Source: Ignavibacteria bacterium
Lineage (GTDB): Bacteria; Bacteroidota; Ignavibacteria; Ignavibacteriales; Ignavibacteriaceae
NCBI GenBank assembly: GCA_017302895.1
Contig: JAFLBV010000002.1
Span: forward strand, 124,001 to 188,000
Direction: 5' to 3'
DNA: 64,000 nt
This document shows, piece after piece, positions 17,266-27,633 of the stretch. A program made the position numbers and the translations under genes. Position 1 is the first letter of the stretch. Each line of letters begins with the position of its first letter. The notes below the pieces were generated by a model. The model did not search any database, had not been told where the DNA came from, and saw nothing but the letters and a program-made list of their open reading frames with translations.

Positions 17266-18753
17266 CTAAAATCCGGCTATTTTCAAAGTCGCTCGAGCCA
17301 AATCAACGACAGGGGAGAAATAAATACCCAGAATGAGTATTGGCAGTCCAAGCGCCAGAAGTACTGCCTTGTTTCCCAGAGAGAGGACAGGAAGTATGTC
17401 AGAATTTGGGGATTTCTCAAAATACATTGTTTTGAGGACTCTAAAATAATAGAATACCGCGATTACTGTGTTAAATATGGCAGCGAAGGCAACGAGATAC
17501 AGTTTAGCCTCCATCAACGCTGTGAAGACATAAAACTTAGCCCAGAAACCTGCAGTAGGTGGAAGTCCGGCAAGTGAGACCATGAAAATTACCAGCATCA
17601 CTGATAGAAATGGCAGTTTGTAACCCAATCCCTTGTAATCTCTGATATCTTCAGAATTGATCCTGCTTTTTATCAACAAGACGATCAAAAAAGCACCAAA
17701 GTTCATAAGAGAGTAAATTGTGAGGTAAGAACCTATTGCAATCATTCCGGTTTCGTTGTGAGCTGCCAAAGCTGCTACAATAAAGCCAATGTGCCCGATG
17801 CTGGAATATGCAAGGAGTCTTTTAATGTTGTTCTGAAAAACGGCTGTCAGATTACCGACGGTCATTGTAATTATTGAGAGGAAGACCAGTATTGAATTAA
17901 TACTAAATCCCATTCCTGCCAACTCTGTGTTTTCCAGTTCGGGAGCGAACGACGCAACCACATATCTGACAAAAACTGCCACACCCGCGATTTTGGAAGA
18001 AACGGAGAGAAATGCAGTTATTGAAACAGGTGAACCCTCGAAAACATCAGGAGCCCAGAAATGGAAAGGAACCATGGAAATCTTATATCCAAAACCGCCG
18101 ATTATGAATATACTCGACAAAATGGTCAGAACTCCATTAGGCATTGCATTTCCGATGCCCTTCAGTGCATCGAAGGAGGTTGAACCAACACCAAGATAAA
18201 GTAATGAGATACCGAATAGCATTACACCAGAGGCAACAGATCCAAAAAGGAGATACTTAAGCGAAGCTTCACTGCTTCTGTTATCTCTTTTCAGGAAGCC
18301 GGCAGCAACATAAGAGGGAAGTGACAATACTTCCAAAGCTACATAGACTGCGATCAAATCACTTGCCGAGGCAAGGAGAAGCATGCCCAGTACCATTGAA
18401 TAGAAAAGGATATAAAATTCGCCTCTGCGGCTCTTATATTCGTTTATCTCGTTGTCATGCCTGAAAAAGTAGAGAATTACAAATGAGGAGGCAAGTATCA
18501 AAAATTTGAAGATAAATGCGAATCCGTCATTCACAAAAATCGCATTCGGGTCCAAAATCTTTTCGGTACCAAAAAGGCTGCCGGAGAAGAAAATGGTAAC
18601 GAGGAGTGCCAGGAGCAGTCCTGTCATCGCAACCAAAGGGATTTTTGCAGAAACTTTTTCATTGCTAATGTCCATAAAAACTATCGCCATCAGGAAAAAG
18701 ATGATGATATATTCAGGGATCAGAGTAGCTAAAAAATCTAATTGATTAGTCAT
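17266..18753 (-). CDS. nuoN: NADH-quinone oxidoreductase subunit N
   Basis: An antiporter-like membrane subunit of complex I, 495 residues, with hydrophobic segments throughout. The conserved proton-channel block FGYKISMVPFHFWAPDVFEGSP and LLAYSSIGHIGF are visible; the Lys in GYKISMVPFHFW is part of the channel. It pumps protons as one of the three Mrp-like subunits. It is last of the eleven nuo genes, and the desulfurase gene follows closely with no terminator between. Confidence 0.96.
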   Translation of the reverse strand: MTNQLDFLATLIPEYIIIFFLMAIVFMDISNEKVSAKIPLVAMTGLLLALLVTIFFSGSLFGTEKILDPNAIFVNDGFAFIFKFLILASSFVILYFFRHDNEINEYKSRRGEFYILFYSMVLGMLLLASASDLIAVYVALEVLSLPSYVAAGFLKRDNRSSEASLKYLLFGSVASGVMLFGISLLYLGVGSTSFDALKGIGNAMPNGVLTILSSIFIIGGFGYKISMVPFHFWAPDVFEGSPVSITAFLSVSSKIAGVAVFVRYVVASFAPELENTELAGMGFSINSILVFLSIITMTVGNLTAVFQNNIKRLLAYSSIGHIGFIVAALAAHNETGMIAIGSYLTIYSLMNFGAFLIVLLIKSRINSEDIRDYKGLGYKLPFLSVMLVIFMVSLAGLPPTAGFWAKFYVFTALMEAKLYLVAFAAIFNTVIAVFYYFRVLKTMYFEKSPNSDILPVLSLGNKAVLLALGLPILILGIYFSPVVDLARATLKIAGF

Positions 18754-18767
18754 GTCTTAGGTCCCGT

Positions 18768-20354
18768 TTACTTTCCTAAAGCAACAAGAAGATTGCTGAT
18801 CGTTTTATTCATGATATCAAGCATCGGAGTAGGATAGATACCAAAGATAATCACGATGATAGCCAGGGGTACGAACATTATATATTCTCTGATCGTGAGA
18901 TCTTTAAGGCTTTTGTACTCTTCCTTTACTTTGCCAAGGAAAATTTTCTGAAGTGCTCTCAGCATATAAACTGCACCCATTACAATACCGATTGCGGAGA
19001 CAATTGTCAGAACTCTGATTGATTCGTTGCTGAAAGCACCGATAAAGATCATTAATTCAGAAACGAAGGAGCTAAGTCCCGGCAAACCAAATGCTGCGAA
19101 GAAAGCAAGGGTCACGATTCCGGTGTACATCGGTACAACAGATGCAAGACCGCCGAAATCATCGAGACCCCTCTTACCTGTGCGTTCATAGATTACACCC
19201 ACAATAAGGAATAACATTGCTGTTACGGTACCGTGGTTGAACATCTGAAGAACTCCACCGGCGAGACCAAACTCGTTGAAAGCGGCAATTCCAAGAACCA
19301 CAAAACCCATGTGAGAAACAGAGGAGTAGGCGATTAACTTCTTGAAATCCTTTTGTCCCAGGGCGCAGAAAGCACCATAAACAATGTTAATCATTCCGAG
19401 GAAAGCAATCCAGTATGCCCACTGATGAACCTGCTCGGGGAAAATCGGGTAAATTATTCTTAAGATCGCATAACCACCCATTTTCAGGAGAACACCAGCA
19501 AGAATTACTGATATTGGAGTTGGTGCCTCAACATGCGCATCAGGGAGCCATGTATGGAACGGGAAAAGAGGGATTTTAATAGCAAACCCGATAAACAAAC
19601 CGAGAAATGCGAGGAAGCGGAAATTGTTCGGATTCAGCAGCGACATGATGCCGTCTTTTGAAAAATTCGTACTGTCCATCATGACAAGCATGTTGAAAGT
19701 ATGAATTGTCTTTCCATCAACCGTTTCCTGTACACTCAGATAAAGTCCGATTATTGCAAGCAATATCAGCACTGATCCGGCAAGAGTGTAAATAAAGAAC
19801 TTAATGGCAGCATATTCTCTTCTTGGACCTCCCCAGATACCAATCAGGAAGTACATCGGTAGAAGTACGAGTTCCCAGAACACATAGAACAAGAAGAAAT
19901 CGAGAGCTACGAAAACACCAAGAGTACCGGTGTTGAGGATAAGAAGAAGAATGAAATAACCTTTGCTCGAATTCGGTTTGTGAGTCGAATCTTCAATATT
20001 CCATGAAGATATAACCGCAACAAAAGCGATAATTGAGCTCAGTATCACCATCGGCAAACTGAGTCCATCGATTGCAAGGAAATAATCAATCTTAAAGGTA
20101 TCGAATACGGGGAGACCTGTCATGTAAATCCAGGTAAACTTCTCGATAAACTGATATCCTTTTATATCATTAATCCCTGAGAGGTCAAAGTTAAAGTTCA
20201 TCCACAACAAAACTGTCAGGATCAGTTGAACGATAACCACACCCAGGGCGGTATATCTAATGGCGTTTTTCTTTTCAGCCGGCACAAAGATTAAAGCGAG
20301 TGCCGCAATAAGGGGTAGAAAGGTCAGTACTGAAAGATACGGAAATTGTGACAT
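18768..20354 (-). CDS. nuoM: NADH-quinone oxidoreductase subunit M
   Basis: A membrane subunit of 528 residues in the antiporter-like family. Conserved marks are LYVFWELVLLPMYFLIGIWGG-type N-terminal helices with the channel Glu, IKIPLFPFHTWLPDAHVEAP in the middle, and KLIAYSSVSHMGFV. Near-perfect family length. It sits 20 bases from nuoL and 14 from nuoN, in the same transcript. It forms one of the proton half-channels of the membrane arm. Confidence 0.97.
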   Translation of the reverse strand: MSQFPYLSVLTFLPLIAALALIFVPAEKKNAIRYTALGVVIVQLILTVLLWMNFNFDLSGINDIKGYQFIEKFTWIYMTGLPVFDTFKIDYFLAIDGLSLPMVILSSIIAFVAVISSWNIEDSTHKPNSSKGYFILLLILNTGTLGVFVALDFFLFYVFWELVLLPMYFLIGIWGGPRREYAAIKFFIYTLAGSVLILLAIIGLYLSVQETVDGKTIHTFNMLVMMDSTNFSKDGIMSLLNPNNFRFLAFLGLFIGFAIKIPLFPFHTWLPDAHVEAPTPISVILAGVLLKMGGYAILRIIYPIFPEQVHQWAYWIAFLGMINIVYGAFCALGQKDFKKLIAYSSVSHMGFVVLGIAAFNEFGLAGGVLQMFNHGTVTAMLFLIVGVIYERTGKRGLDDFGGLASVVPMYTGIVTLAFFAAFGLPGLSSFVSELMIFIGAFSNESIRVLTIVSAIGIVMGAVYMLRALQKIFLGKVKEEYKSLKDLTIREYIMFVPLAIIVIIFGIYPTPMLDIMNKTISNLLVALGK

Positions 20355-20374
20355 CTTATATTCTTCCGGTTTCT

Positions 20375-22429
20375 TTAATTAGAAAAAATATACATTACAA
20401 AAATTACTATGAACACCATAACGAGAGTCAGATAGGTCTGTACCTTCCCGGTCTGGAATTTTCTTATTATCATGCTTGCTATGCCATTAATCCAGGCAAC
20501 GAGGTTAACGAGCCCGTCAACGACATAACGATCGAAAGCTGCACCAAATCTGCCGAGCATCATTGTTATTTTTGCACCAAGATTTACTGCACCATCGATA
20601 ACATATCTGTCAATCAAAGTCATTAGAGTAGCTGTCAGATAAGTTACTCTTATTATTGTTGCATCATAAAGCGCATCGATGTACCATGCTTTTTGTGAGA
20701 AAAGGTACATTTTACCAAGAAATCCTTCTGGGACTTTTGGCAACATTTTTTTATTCATATACATGTACCACGCAGTACCAATTCCAAAGGTGATAATCAA
20801 CCCGGAAATGACGGTAACTATTATTTCCGATCCATGCAAAGTGTGCATATATGCTTCCGAGTAGATTGTTCCTTCATCTGCAGAAGTCAGGAATGGATAT
20901 GTTACACTGGCAGGAAGCAATATTTTTGGCAATCTAAAAAGCAACTCTGTAAGATATGTTCCGTGAAGTGTAATCGGATTGAAGGTGAACAGGAAAAAGA
21001 AACAGAGTGCCGCAAGAAGTATAAGTGGCAGTTTTATGAATATATTGAAATCGTGAGCATGCTCATAGGCGTGATGATTTCTTGGTTCACCAAAGAATAT
21101 TAAAAAGACATATCTAAAGATGTAGAATGAAGTCAGGGTACTTGTGAGTACCGCAAAGATAAAATAGATGTAGTTGCCTGAGAGAGAACCGAGAGTTATT
21201 GATGATGTAAGTATCATCTCCTTGCTCAAGAAACCAATCGTTAAAGGAAATCCCACAAGCGACAGTGAATAAATCAAAGTTGTGTAGAAAGTGACCGGCA
21301 TTTTCTTCCTTAGCCCACCCATATCCATGATATCCTGTGTGTGTGTCGCATGGATTATCGAACCAGAACCGAGAAAGAGACCTGCCTTGAAAAATGCATG
21401 GAAGAGCAGATGAATTATAGCTGCCTGGTATGCACCCACACCTACCGCCAGAACCATCAATCCGAGTTGACTGACCGTGGAGTAAGCAAGTATTTTCTTG
21501 ATATCCAACTGTGTGAGGGCTATCGTGGCGGCCATAAGAGCTGAGAAGCCACCGATGATGCCTATGATAAGGAATGCACTCTCTGTGAACATCGGGAAGA
21601 GTCTTACGATCATGTAAACACCGGCAGCAACCATCGTGGCAGCATGGATGAGGGCACTGACCGGAGTCGGACCAGCCATCGCATCAGGAAGCCACACATG
21701 GAGAGGGAATTGAGCTGATTTACCAACCGCTCCTGCAAACAGCAGAAGTCCGGTAACTGTCAGCCACATTTCACTTCCCAGTGGATACTGACCTTTTCCG
21801 ATCATATCGAATATGACAAAAAGGTCAAAAGTACCGTAAGTGATGAATAGCATCAAAATTCCAAGAAAAAACCCAAAATCGCCAACACGGTTGGTAATAA
21901 AGGCTTTACTGCATGCATTTGCTGCTTCATCCTTGAATCCCCAAAATCCGATCAACAGATATGAAGACAAACCAACGAGTTCCCAAAAGATGTAGATGAA
22001 CATGATGCTTCCCGTGCTTAGAAGACCGAGCATCGAGAAGGTGAAAAGTCCAAGATATCCAAAATATCTGTTTTTCAGCGGTTCATCATGCATATACTCC
22101 AGAGAGAAGAAATGCACAAGGAAACTGATCAGGGTTACCATGAAAAGAAGAGAAACAGTCATGTTGTCCATTGTGAGGTCAACCATGAACTTGAATCCTT
22201 CTCCCGCACCGGAGAGAGAAAACAGAACGAATGAGTATCGTATCGTTTCATCAGGATAATCGTGGATTTTGGTAATAAACAGAAATGCTGCCATGAGAAG
22301 TGAAACAAACATTATGCTTACTTCTGCGATGTACGACTTTTTCATGCTCCTGGGACTAAGAACAGCCACCAGGAAGCCCGAAAGAGGCAACAAGACTATC
22401 AGTATCTGATAAATAGTGAGAGTATTCAT
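20375..22429 (-). CDS. nuoL: NADH-quinone oxidoreductase subunit L
   Basis: The largest membrane subunit, 684 residues, with the antiporter core (FWELVGLSSYLLIGFWG; AQFPLHVWLPDAMAGPTPVSALIHAATMV) and a C-terminal extension that includes the long lateral-helix region expected of NuoL. ILAYSTVSQLGLM is the third conserved block. It is the distal proton-pumping unit. Near its C-terminus are two similar stretches (ATLMTLIDRYVIDGAVN and RFGAAFDRYVVDGLVN), a typical internal repeat in this subunit. Confidence 0.97.
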   Translation of the reverse strand: MNTLTIYQILIVLLPLSGFLVAVLSPRSMKKSYIAEVSIMFVSLLMAAFLFITKIHDYPDETIRYSFVLFSLSGAGEGFKFMVDLTMDNMTVSLLFMVTLISFLVHFFSLEYMHDEPLKNRYFGYLGLFTFSMLGLLSTGSIMFIYIFWELVGLSSYLLIGFWGFKDEAANACSKAFITNRVGDFGFFLGILMLFITYGTFDLFVIFDMIGKGQYPLGSEMWLTVTGLLLFAGAVGKSAQFPLHVWLPDAMAGPTPVSALIHAATMVAAGVYMIVRLFPMFTESAFLIIGIIGGFSALMAATIALTQLDIKKILAYSTVSQLGLMVLAVGVGAYQAAIIHLLFHAFFKAGLFLGSGSIIHATHTQDIMDMGGLRKKMPVTFYTTLIYSLSLVGFPLTIGFLSKEMILTSSITLGSLSGNYIYFIFAVLTSTLTSFYIFRYVFLIFFGEPRNHHAYEHAHDFNIFIKLPLILLAALCFFFLFTFNPITLHGTYLTELLFRLPKILLPASVTYPFLTSADEGTIYSEAYMHTLHGSEIIVTVISGLIITFGIGTAWYMYMNKKMLPKVPEGFLGKMYLFSQKAWYIDALYDATIIRVTYLTATLMTLIDRYVIDGAVNLGAKITMMLGRFGAAFDRYVVDGLVNLVAWINGIASMIIRKFQTGKVQTYLTLVMVFIVIFVMYIFSN

Positions 22430-22432
22430 TCT

Positions 22433-22738
22433 TTAATCTTTTAAAGTATTAATTTCATCAACATTTACATTAGAGTAATTTTTGTAGAGATTCAGAACAA
22501 TTGCAAGCGCAATGGCTGCCTCTGATGCTGCAAGCACAATGATGAACAGGGAAATTACCTGTCCGTGAGCTGCCATATCGGTGAAGCGGGAGATTGCCAC
22601 AAAGTTCAGAGATGCTGCATTTAAAATCATTTCAAGCCCCATTAATACCGTAATGGCATTTTTTCTGGTGAGTACACCAAAAATTCCGAGGCAAAAAAGG
22701 ATCGATGAAAGTATAAGAAAATGATTTAGACCAACCAT
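22433..22738 (-). CDS. nuoK: NADH-quinone oxidoreductase subunit K
   Basis: A protein of 101 residues with three membrane helices, the normal NuoK size. The conserved acidic residues in VLMGLEMILNAASLNF and AASEAAIALAIVL lie inside the helices and form part of the proton path (E-channel). It sits two to three bases from its neighbours, consistent with coupled translation in the nuo operon. Confidence 0.96.
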   Translation of the reverse strand: MVGLNHFLILSSILFCLGIFGVLTRKNAITVLMGLEMILNAASLNFVAISRFTDMAAHGQVISLFIIVLAASEAAIALAIVLNLYKNYSNVNVDEINTLKD

Positions 22739-22740
22739 AA

Positions 22741-23238
22741 CTAATCTTTATTGTTTCGTGCCATACCCGCAGCTGCGATCAGAATGACCAAGAGCAGAAC
22801 GCCGAGTACACCAAAAATTAAATAATACTTGCCAATTAATAAATTTCCTAAATCCTTTATCGGAGTCGAAACGATGTTTGCGCTTAGCATCTTCGAGGGA
22901 AGGGATGTAATGCCCGTAACCAGCAGACCACAAAGCAACCCTGTCGTAACCGAAGCCAGAAGGAGATAAAAGAAATTCTCTCTTATTGGTACCGCCTTAA
23001 CCTGACCTGTCAACATAATACCGAAGACGACCAGGATAAGAATACCACCAACATAGATCAGTATCTGGACCATTGCCAGAAATTCAGCTCCGAGAATAAA
23101 AAACATCGCAGCTACACTGCTCAGAAGAACAAGAAGAGCAAAGGCAGCGTATATCAGGTTTTTATTCAGAACAGTAACTGCTCCCGAGATAACAATAACG
23201 GTCGCAAAAATATAGAAGAATAAATCAAATAATTCCAT
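22741..23238 (-). CDS. nuoJ: NADH-quinone oxidoreductase subunit J
   Basis: A membrane protein of 165 residues with about five hydrophobic segments. FILGAEFLAMVQILIYVGGILIL is the conserved third-helix block of NuoJ/ND6, containing the pi-bulge glycine region involved in coupling. It has the expected position between nuoI and nuoK. Nothing is unusual. Confidence 0.95.
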   Translation of the reverse strand: MELFDLFFYIFATVIVISGAVTVLNKNLIYAAFALLVLLSSVAAMFFILGAEFLAMVQILIYVGGILILVVFGIMLTGQVKAVPIRENFFYLLLASVTTGLLCGLLVTGITSLPSKMLSANIVSTPIKDLGNLLIGKYYLIFGVLGVLLLVILIAAAGMARNNKD

Positions 23239-23241
23239 AAA

Positions 23242-23781
23242 CTAACTTGCCGTATTTGGTTGTACAGGTTTGGCTTTGCTTTCAGCAAGTATCCTGAAAT
23301 TTTCCTTCTTTTCAGCGGATTCTTCAGGTGTTAAAGTCGCAAAGTTGTAAATAAGTGCTGACCGGTCATATTCAGAGAATTCATAGACATCAGTCATGTA
23401 AATGCAATCGGTCGGACAGGGGAAAACGCAAAGCTGGCAATAGCAGCACTTCGCGAAATCAATATCGAATTTGGTGACCCAAAGCATTTTCTTCTTACCG
23501 TTACTTGTTTTACCGAGGTCTTCCCCGGGTACACACTTGACGGTCTCTATATCAATACAACTGACCGGGCATGCTCTCGCACACTGATCGCAACCGATGC
23601 AGTCATCCATGTTAACATATAAGCGGTTTCTTGTCCTTTCGGGAAGAATCGGCTTTACCTCCGGATATTGTATTGTTACAGACTCATAGAACATATTCTT
23701 CCAGGTAATTTTCATACCGATAAGAGTAGTCATTACTGCTGATTTTATCTCATTGAGATATATAGTTATTGCGTTCATCAT
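23242..23781 (-). CDS. nuoI: NADH-quinone oxidoreductase subunit I
   Basis: A peripheral-arm subunit of 179 residues with two [4Fe-4S] ferredoxin motifs: CIGCDQCARACPVSC and CCYCQLCVFPCPTDC. These are clusters N6a and N6b, passing electrons toward NuoB and the quinone. The N-terminal helix (MITIYLN-like, amphipathic) probably rests on the membrane. It ends one base before nuoH starts upstream, in tight operon order. Confidence 0.96.
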   Translation of the reverse strand: MMNAITIYLNEIKSAVMTTLIGMKITWKNMFYESVTIQYPEVKPILPERTRNRLYVNMDDCIGCDQCARACPVSCIDIETVKCVPGEDLGKTSNGKKKMLWVTKFDIDFAKCCYCQLCVFPCPTDCIYMTDVYEFSEYDRSALIYNFATLTPEESAEKKENFRILAESKAKPVQPNTAS

Positions 23782-23782
23782 A

Positions 23783-24838
23783 CTAGATATACATTACGAT
23801 CGTGATGTAAATAAAACATATAAATGCTATTGGTATCAGATATTTCCAGCATACTTTCATAAGCTGATCCATTCTCAAGCGGGGGAGTGACCATCTCATC
23901 CAAATCTGTACAGCTACCAGGATCAAGCCTTTGCTTAGGAACCAGAAAACCTGTTCTACAGGTACGAGCCATTCCCAGCCTAAAAGTCTTCCGAGGTATC
24001 CAAAGGGAGACTGATAACCACCAAGAAAGAATGAAGTCACCAGTGCTGAAACTGCGAACATGTTCGCATATTCCGATAGGAAGAAAAGTGCAAATTTCAT
24101 TCCGCTGTATTCGGTATGAAATCCTGCAACAAGTTCCGACTCGGCTTCCGGAAGATCGAACGGTGTTCGGTTTACTTCGGCAAGAGTACTTATAAAAAGA
24201 ACTATCATCAAAGTAAAAAGGGCGGGGATCAGTAAAATCCTTTTGAACCCGAGATCAGCAAAACCAAAAATACCCCAGTTAAAGATGTTTGAGGTTTGCA
24301 TTTCGCTCAATTCATGAAGATTGAACTGTTGAGTAACTGCAAAAATCGAGATGATTACAAAGAGAGTGGGTATTTCATAGCTTACAAGCTGTGAAGCGGA
24401 TCTCATTGAACCCATGATTGAGTATTTGTTGTCTGAAGCCCATCCGGCAAATACGATGCCTGCTACAACATATCCGGATATTGCAACCATGAACAAAACT
24501 CCAAGGTTGATATTTGTACCAATATATACCGATGTAAATGGAAGTGCGGCATAAGCTGCGTAGCTCCCGAGAAACACAACGATAGGTGCTATCAAAAAGA
24601 GTTTTTTGTCTGCTCCTGAGGCAACAATATCTTCTTTCTGCATCAGTTTAAGAATATCCGCTGTCGTCTGAAACCAGCCACCGGGACCTGTTCTGTTTGG
24701 ACCTACACGGTTCTGGATCCAGGCGGATATTTTTCGTTCTGCAAAAACTGCCATCAGCGCAAAAGGAATAATAAACACGAGCGGCACGATGGCGTAAAGG
24801 AGAATTAAAAGAAAGTCCCATAAATTAAACATTGTCAT
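23783..24838 (-). CDS. nuoH: NADH-quinone oxidoreductase subunit H
   Basis: A membrane subunit of 351 residues forming the quinone entry. The conserved loops are [20 protein letters not shown] and, later, [20 protein letters not shown] followed by [20 protein letters not shown]. These match ND1/NuoH over the whole length. The start overlaps the nuoD stop by four bases (ATGA). Confidence 0.97.
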   Translation of the reverse strand: MTMFNLWDFLLILLYAIVPLVFIIPFALMAVFAERKISAWIQNRVGPNRTGPGGWFQTTADILKLMQKEDIVASGADKKLFLIAPIVVFLGSYAAYAALPFTSVYIGTNINLGVLFMVAISGYVVAGIVFAGWASDNKYSIMGSMRSASQLVSYEIPTLFVIISIFAVTQQFNLHELSEMQTSNIFNWGIFGFADLGFKRILLIPALFTLMIVLFISTLAEVNRTPFDLPEAESELVAGFHTEYSGMKFALFFLSEYANMFAVSALVTSFFLGGYQSPFGYLGRLLGWEWLVPVEQVFWFLSKGLILVAVQIWMRWSLPRLRMDQLMKVCWKYLIPIAFICFIYITIVMYI

Positions 24839-25968
24839 CTGTCGATCTCTCCCAAAACAATATCAAGACTGCCGAGAATTGCTACAACATCACTAACCAT
24901 GTGTCCTGTGGCAATTTCGGAGAATACGCTTAAATTTACAAAAGAAGGAGGACGCACTTTTACTCTTGCAGGTTGCAGTCCGCCTTTACTGATTATAAAA
25001 TAACCGAGTTCACCTTTAGGATTTTCAACTCTTGCGTAAGCGATTCCTTCGTTTGGTTTCACTCTCTTGGGAATGGCAGAAGTTACATCACCTTCAGGGA
25101 TCTGTTCGATTGCCTGTTCCAGAATCCGGAGACTCTGTTCCAGTTCCAATACACGGACATAGTATCTGTCCCAACAGTCGCCTAGAGTACCGGCGAGACC
25201 TTGACCAACCGGCACATCGAAATCGAACCTGTTGTAGATGGAATAAGGATCATTTTTGCGGATATCCCATTTGAATCCGGAACCTCTTAAGCTTGGACCG
25301 GAAACTCCATAATTAACAGCAAGATCGACAGGAAGTACACCTATGTTGGCGGTTCTTTCGATAAATATCTTGTTATAAGTCAACAGACCGTTAAGTTCTT
25401 CAACTTTTGGTCTAAAATATTCGATAAATTCTTTAGTTAATCTTAAAAAGTCAGGATGAAGATCATGAGATACCCCACCAACCCATATATAATTGTATAG
25501 CAGTCTTGCACCGCAGGTGATCTCGAAAAGATTGAGGATTTTTTCTCTGTCACGGAATGTGAACAAAAACGGTGTGAAAGCTCCGACATCGAGTCCGAAA
25601 GTTCCGAGAGCAACAAGGTGCGAAGCAATCCGCTGTAATTCACTCATAATTACACGAATGTATTCAACTCTCTCAGGAATTTCTATTTTAAGGAGTTTTT
25701 CGACTGCAATCACATAACCGAGCTCATTATTCATGGCAGCAAGGTAATCCATACGGTCGACATAGGGAATTACCTGAGGGTATGTCATTGCTTCGCAATG
25801 TTTTTCGAAGCACCTGTGCAGATAACCAAGATGTGGTTCTGCATGGATGATCTTTTCACCATCTATTTTAAGTTCCACACGGAGAACACCGTGAGTAGAC
25901 GGGTGTTGTGGTCCCATGTTAAGGACCATTTCATCAGTTTTTAAGTTTGAAGCTATTTTATTCGTCAT
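24835..25968 (-). CDS. nuoD: NADH-quinone oxidoreductase subunit D
   Basis: The 49-kDa-type subunit, 377 residues, not fused to Nuo[17 protein letters not shown] at the N-terminus carries the quinone-site histidine; the C-terminus is DIVLGEIDR, the standard ending. The [12 protein letters not shown] and [10 protein letters not shown] blocks are present. It lines the quinone-binding pocket with NuoB and NuoH. Confidence 0.97.
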   Translation of the reverse strand: MTNKIASNLKTDEMVLNMGPQHPSTHGVLRVELKIDGEKIIHAEPHLGYLHRCFEKHCEAMTYPQVIPYVDRMDYLAAMNNELGYVIAVEKLLKIEIPERVEYIRVIMSELQRIASHLVALGTFGLDVGAFTPFLFTFRDREKILNLFEITCGARLLYNYIWVGGVSHDLHPDFLRLTKEFIEYFRPKVEELNGLLTYNKIFIERTANIGVLPVDLAVNYGVSGPSLRGSGFKWDIRKNDPYSIYNRFDFDVPVGQGLAGTLGDCWDRYYVRVLELEQSLRILEQAIEQIPEGDVTSAIPKRVKPNEGIAYARVENPKGELGYFIISKGGLQPARVKVRPPSFVNLSVFSEIATGHMVSDVVAILGSLDIVLGEIDR

Positions 25969-25976
25969 GGCAGTTT

Positions 25977-26507
25977 TTAGTAAGGCACTTTCATTCCGTG
26001 ATAAAATTCCGGATTTTTATAATCTTTTCTGAGGGGGTATCCAAATTCCCAGTCGTAAGGCATCAGGATTCTGATAAGATTGGGGTGACCCTCGAAAATG
26101 ATACCATACATGTCAAAAGCTTCCCGTTCATGCCAGTCGGCACATCTCCAAACGGAGGAGACAGACTGAGTGACAGGATTTTCCCTTTCGACGGACACTC
26201 TCAGGGTCAATTTGTGTACGAGGGATGTGGATTCGATATGGTAGTAGACACTCAATGTGCCACCCTGAATCTCGAATGACTCATCTTCGTGCTTGATTTT
26301 CTCACCATTCTCATCATCCGCACCTGAAAGCAGAATAAGTGAGTCGAATTTCAACTCTCCTTCGGTGGCAAGAAAATTGCAAACATCTTTTATAATAAGG
26401 GGATTCACAAGAATGACATCTTCGGTGCCTTCTTTGCGGGCTTCGATATCTGATTCCCCGGTAAATTTAGATTTTAATAGTTCAACGAGTTCTTCGAATG
26501 TTTTCAT
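25977..26507 (-). CDS. nuoC: NADH-quinone oxidoreductase subunit C
   Basis: A protein of 176 residues of the 30-kDa type. The signature [20 protein letters not shown] and [18 protein letters not shown] are clear. It is a structural subunit of the quinone-reducing module with no cofactor. It lies nine bases before nuoD and five after nuoB. Confidence 0.96.
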   Translation of the reverse strand: MKTFEELVELLKSKFTGESDIEARKEGTEDVILVNPLIIKDVCNFLATEGELKFDSLILLSGADDENGEKIKHEDESFEIQGGTLSVYYHIESTSLVHKLTLRVSVERENPVTQSVSSVWRCADWHEREAFDMYGIIFEGHPNLIRILMPYDWEFGYPLRKDYKNPEFYHGMKVPY

Positions 26508-26511
26508 CTGT

Positions 26512-27000
26512 TTATGCCGATTTAATCAAAGATTCATTTCTGATTTTTTCCTGAAGCTTTAACAGGCCTTCGAGAAGGGCTTCGGGTCTTGGAGGACAGC
26601 CGGGGACATATACATCAACAGGAATCACTCTGTCGACACCTTTTAATACATGATATCCGTGTTCCCAGTATGGACCGCCGCAATTTGAACAACTGCCCAT
26701 GGAAATTACATATTTTGGATCGGGCATCTGTTCGTAAATTCTTTTGATTCGGGTAGCCATCTTCAGGGTAACGGTTCCTGATATAATAATAACATCAGAT
26801 TGTCTCGGGCTTGGTCTGGGAATCACACCAAATCTGTCAAAATCGTAATGTGAAGCTGAAGTTGCCATCATTTCTATAGCACAGCAAGCCAAACCAAAAG
26901 TTGTTTGCCAAATTGAAGAGAGGCGAGCCCAGTTCAATAGAGCTTCAAGATTTGTAACAACTATGTTCTCTTGAAGAAATTCTTTATCGAGTACACCCAT
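26512..27000 (-). CDS. nuoB: NADH-quinone oxidoreductase subunit B
   Basis: A protein of 162 residues that binds the terminal cluster N2. The ligands are the adjacent C39-C40 pair in [12 protein letters not shown], the Cys in MGSCSNCGG and the Cys in [30 protein letters not shown] is the conserved loop. It hands electrons to quinone. The start overlaps the nuoA stop by one base. Confidence 0.97.
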   Translation of the reverse strand: MGVLDKEFLQENIVVTNLEALLNWARLSSIWQTTFGLACCAIEMMATSASHYDFDRFGVIPRPSPRQSDVIIISGTVTLKMATRIKRIYEQMPDPKYVISMGSCSNCGGPYWEHGYHVLKGVDRVIPVDVYVPGCPPRPEALLEGLLKLQEKIRNESLIKSA

Positions 27001-27434
27001 TATACCATCTCCTTTTCAATCTTCTTTACGGTTGCTGTCGGATCTTTTACTTTCTGATTGGCTACTACATCTTCATATGTAAACCAGTCGAGATCACCTT
27101 TCCTCCATTCGTACACGATACCAACACCAAGTACGATAAGGAAAAAGAGACCCAGCAGGAGACCAAAAAGTCCGTAATTCAGATAAGCTGCAACCCAGGG
27201 GATTACGAGAACCAGTTCTACACCGAACACGAGGTATAAAAGTGCAACCACATAAAATCTGACATTATATTTAATGTAAGGTACACCTTGGGTTTCTTCA
27301 CCGCACTCATATACCTGCATCTTTTCAAAGGTGGGGCGAGTGGGTCTTAAGAGGTAGGCGGTAAAAATAGCCACAATACTAAACAGGACGGCTATCAGGA
27401 TAAAAGCTACAATATATTGTAAATCGTAAGACAT
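27000..27434 (-). CDS. nuoA: NADH-quinone oxidoreductase subunit A
   Basis: A protein of 144 residues with three membrane helices. YECGEETQG after the first helix is the conserved ND3/NuoA loop with its cysteine, and [13 protein letters not shown] carries the acidic helix residues. It is first in the operon nuoABCDHIJKLMN. The tail after the last helix (about 25 residues, Lys/Glu-rich) is somewhat long. The gap of 199 bases to the divergent alr gene must hold the nuo promoter, but I could not identify one with confidence. Confidence 0.95.
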   Translation of the reverse strand: MSYDLQYIVAFILIAVLFSIVAIFTAYLLRPTRPTFEKMQVYECGEETQGVPYIKYNVRFYVVALLYLVFGVELVLVIPWVAAYLNYGLFGLLLGLFFLIVLGVGIVYEWRKGDLDWFTYEDVVANQKVKDPTATVKKIEKEMV

Positions 27435-27466
27435 ATTGTTCTGATTTTTTTCAACAAATTTGCATC

Positions 27467-27505
27467 GTTAGTACTAACAGACTATCTCAATTAATAAATA
27501 TTAAT
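27467..27505. promoter_or_regulatory. palindromes in the nuoA-alr divergent gap
   Basis: GTTAGTACTAAC at 27467-27478 is a perfect 12-base palindrome, and ATTAATA-AA-TATTAAT at 27490-27505 is an inverted repeat. Both lie 30-75 bases upstream of nuoA, where an operator would be expected. The second is AT-only and could be chance. No known regulator consensus is matched. Confidence 0.3.
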
Positions 27506-27633
27506 AATCTGTTTTACTAAATTACAAAAAATATTCAGAATAAAATATCTTGTTCAAAAAAAAATTACATTTTTTCTGATTTTTCTCTTTCTGAATCTAA
27601 TTAAGTATTATTGTAAGGAATAATTTTTATTTT

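Noticed and set aside
27435..27633. Confident promoter for nuoA or alr
   Set aside because: TAnnTTTG-like words occur, but none has a TTTG at the right distance on the correct strand.
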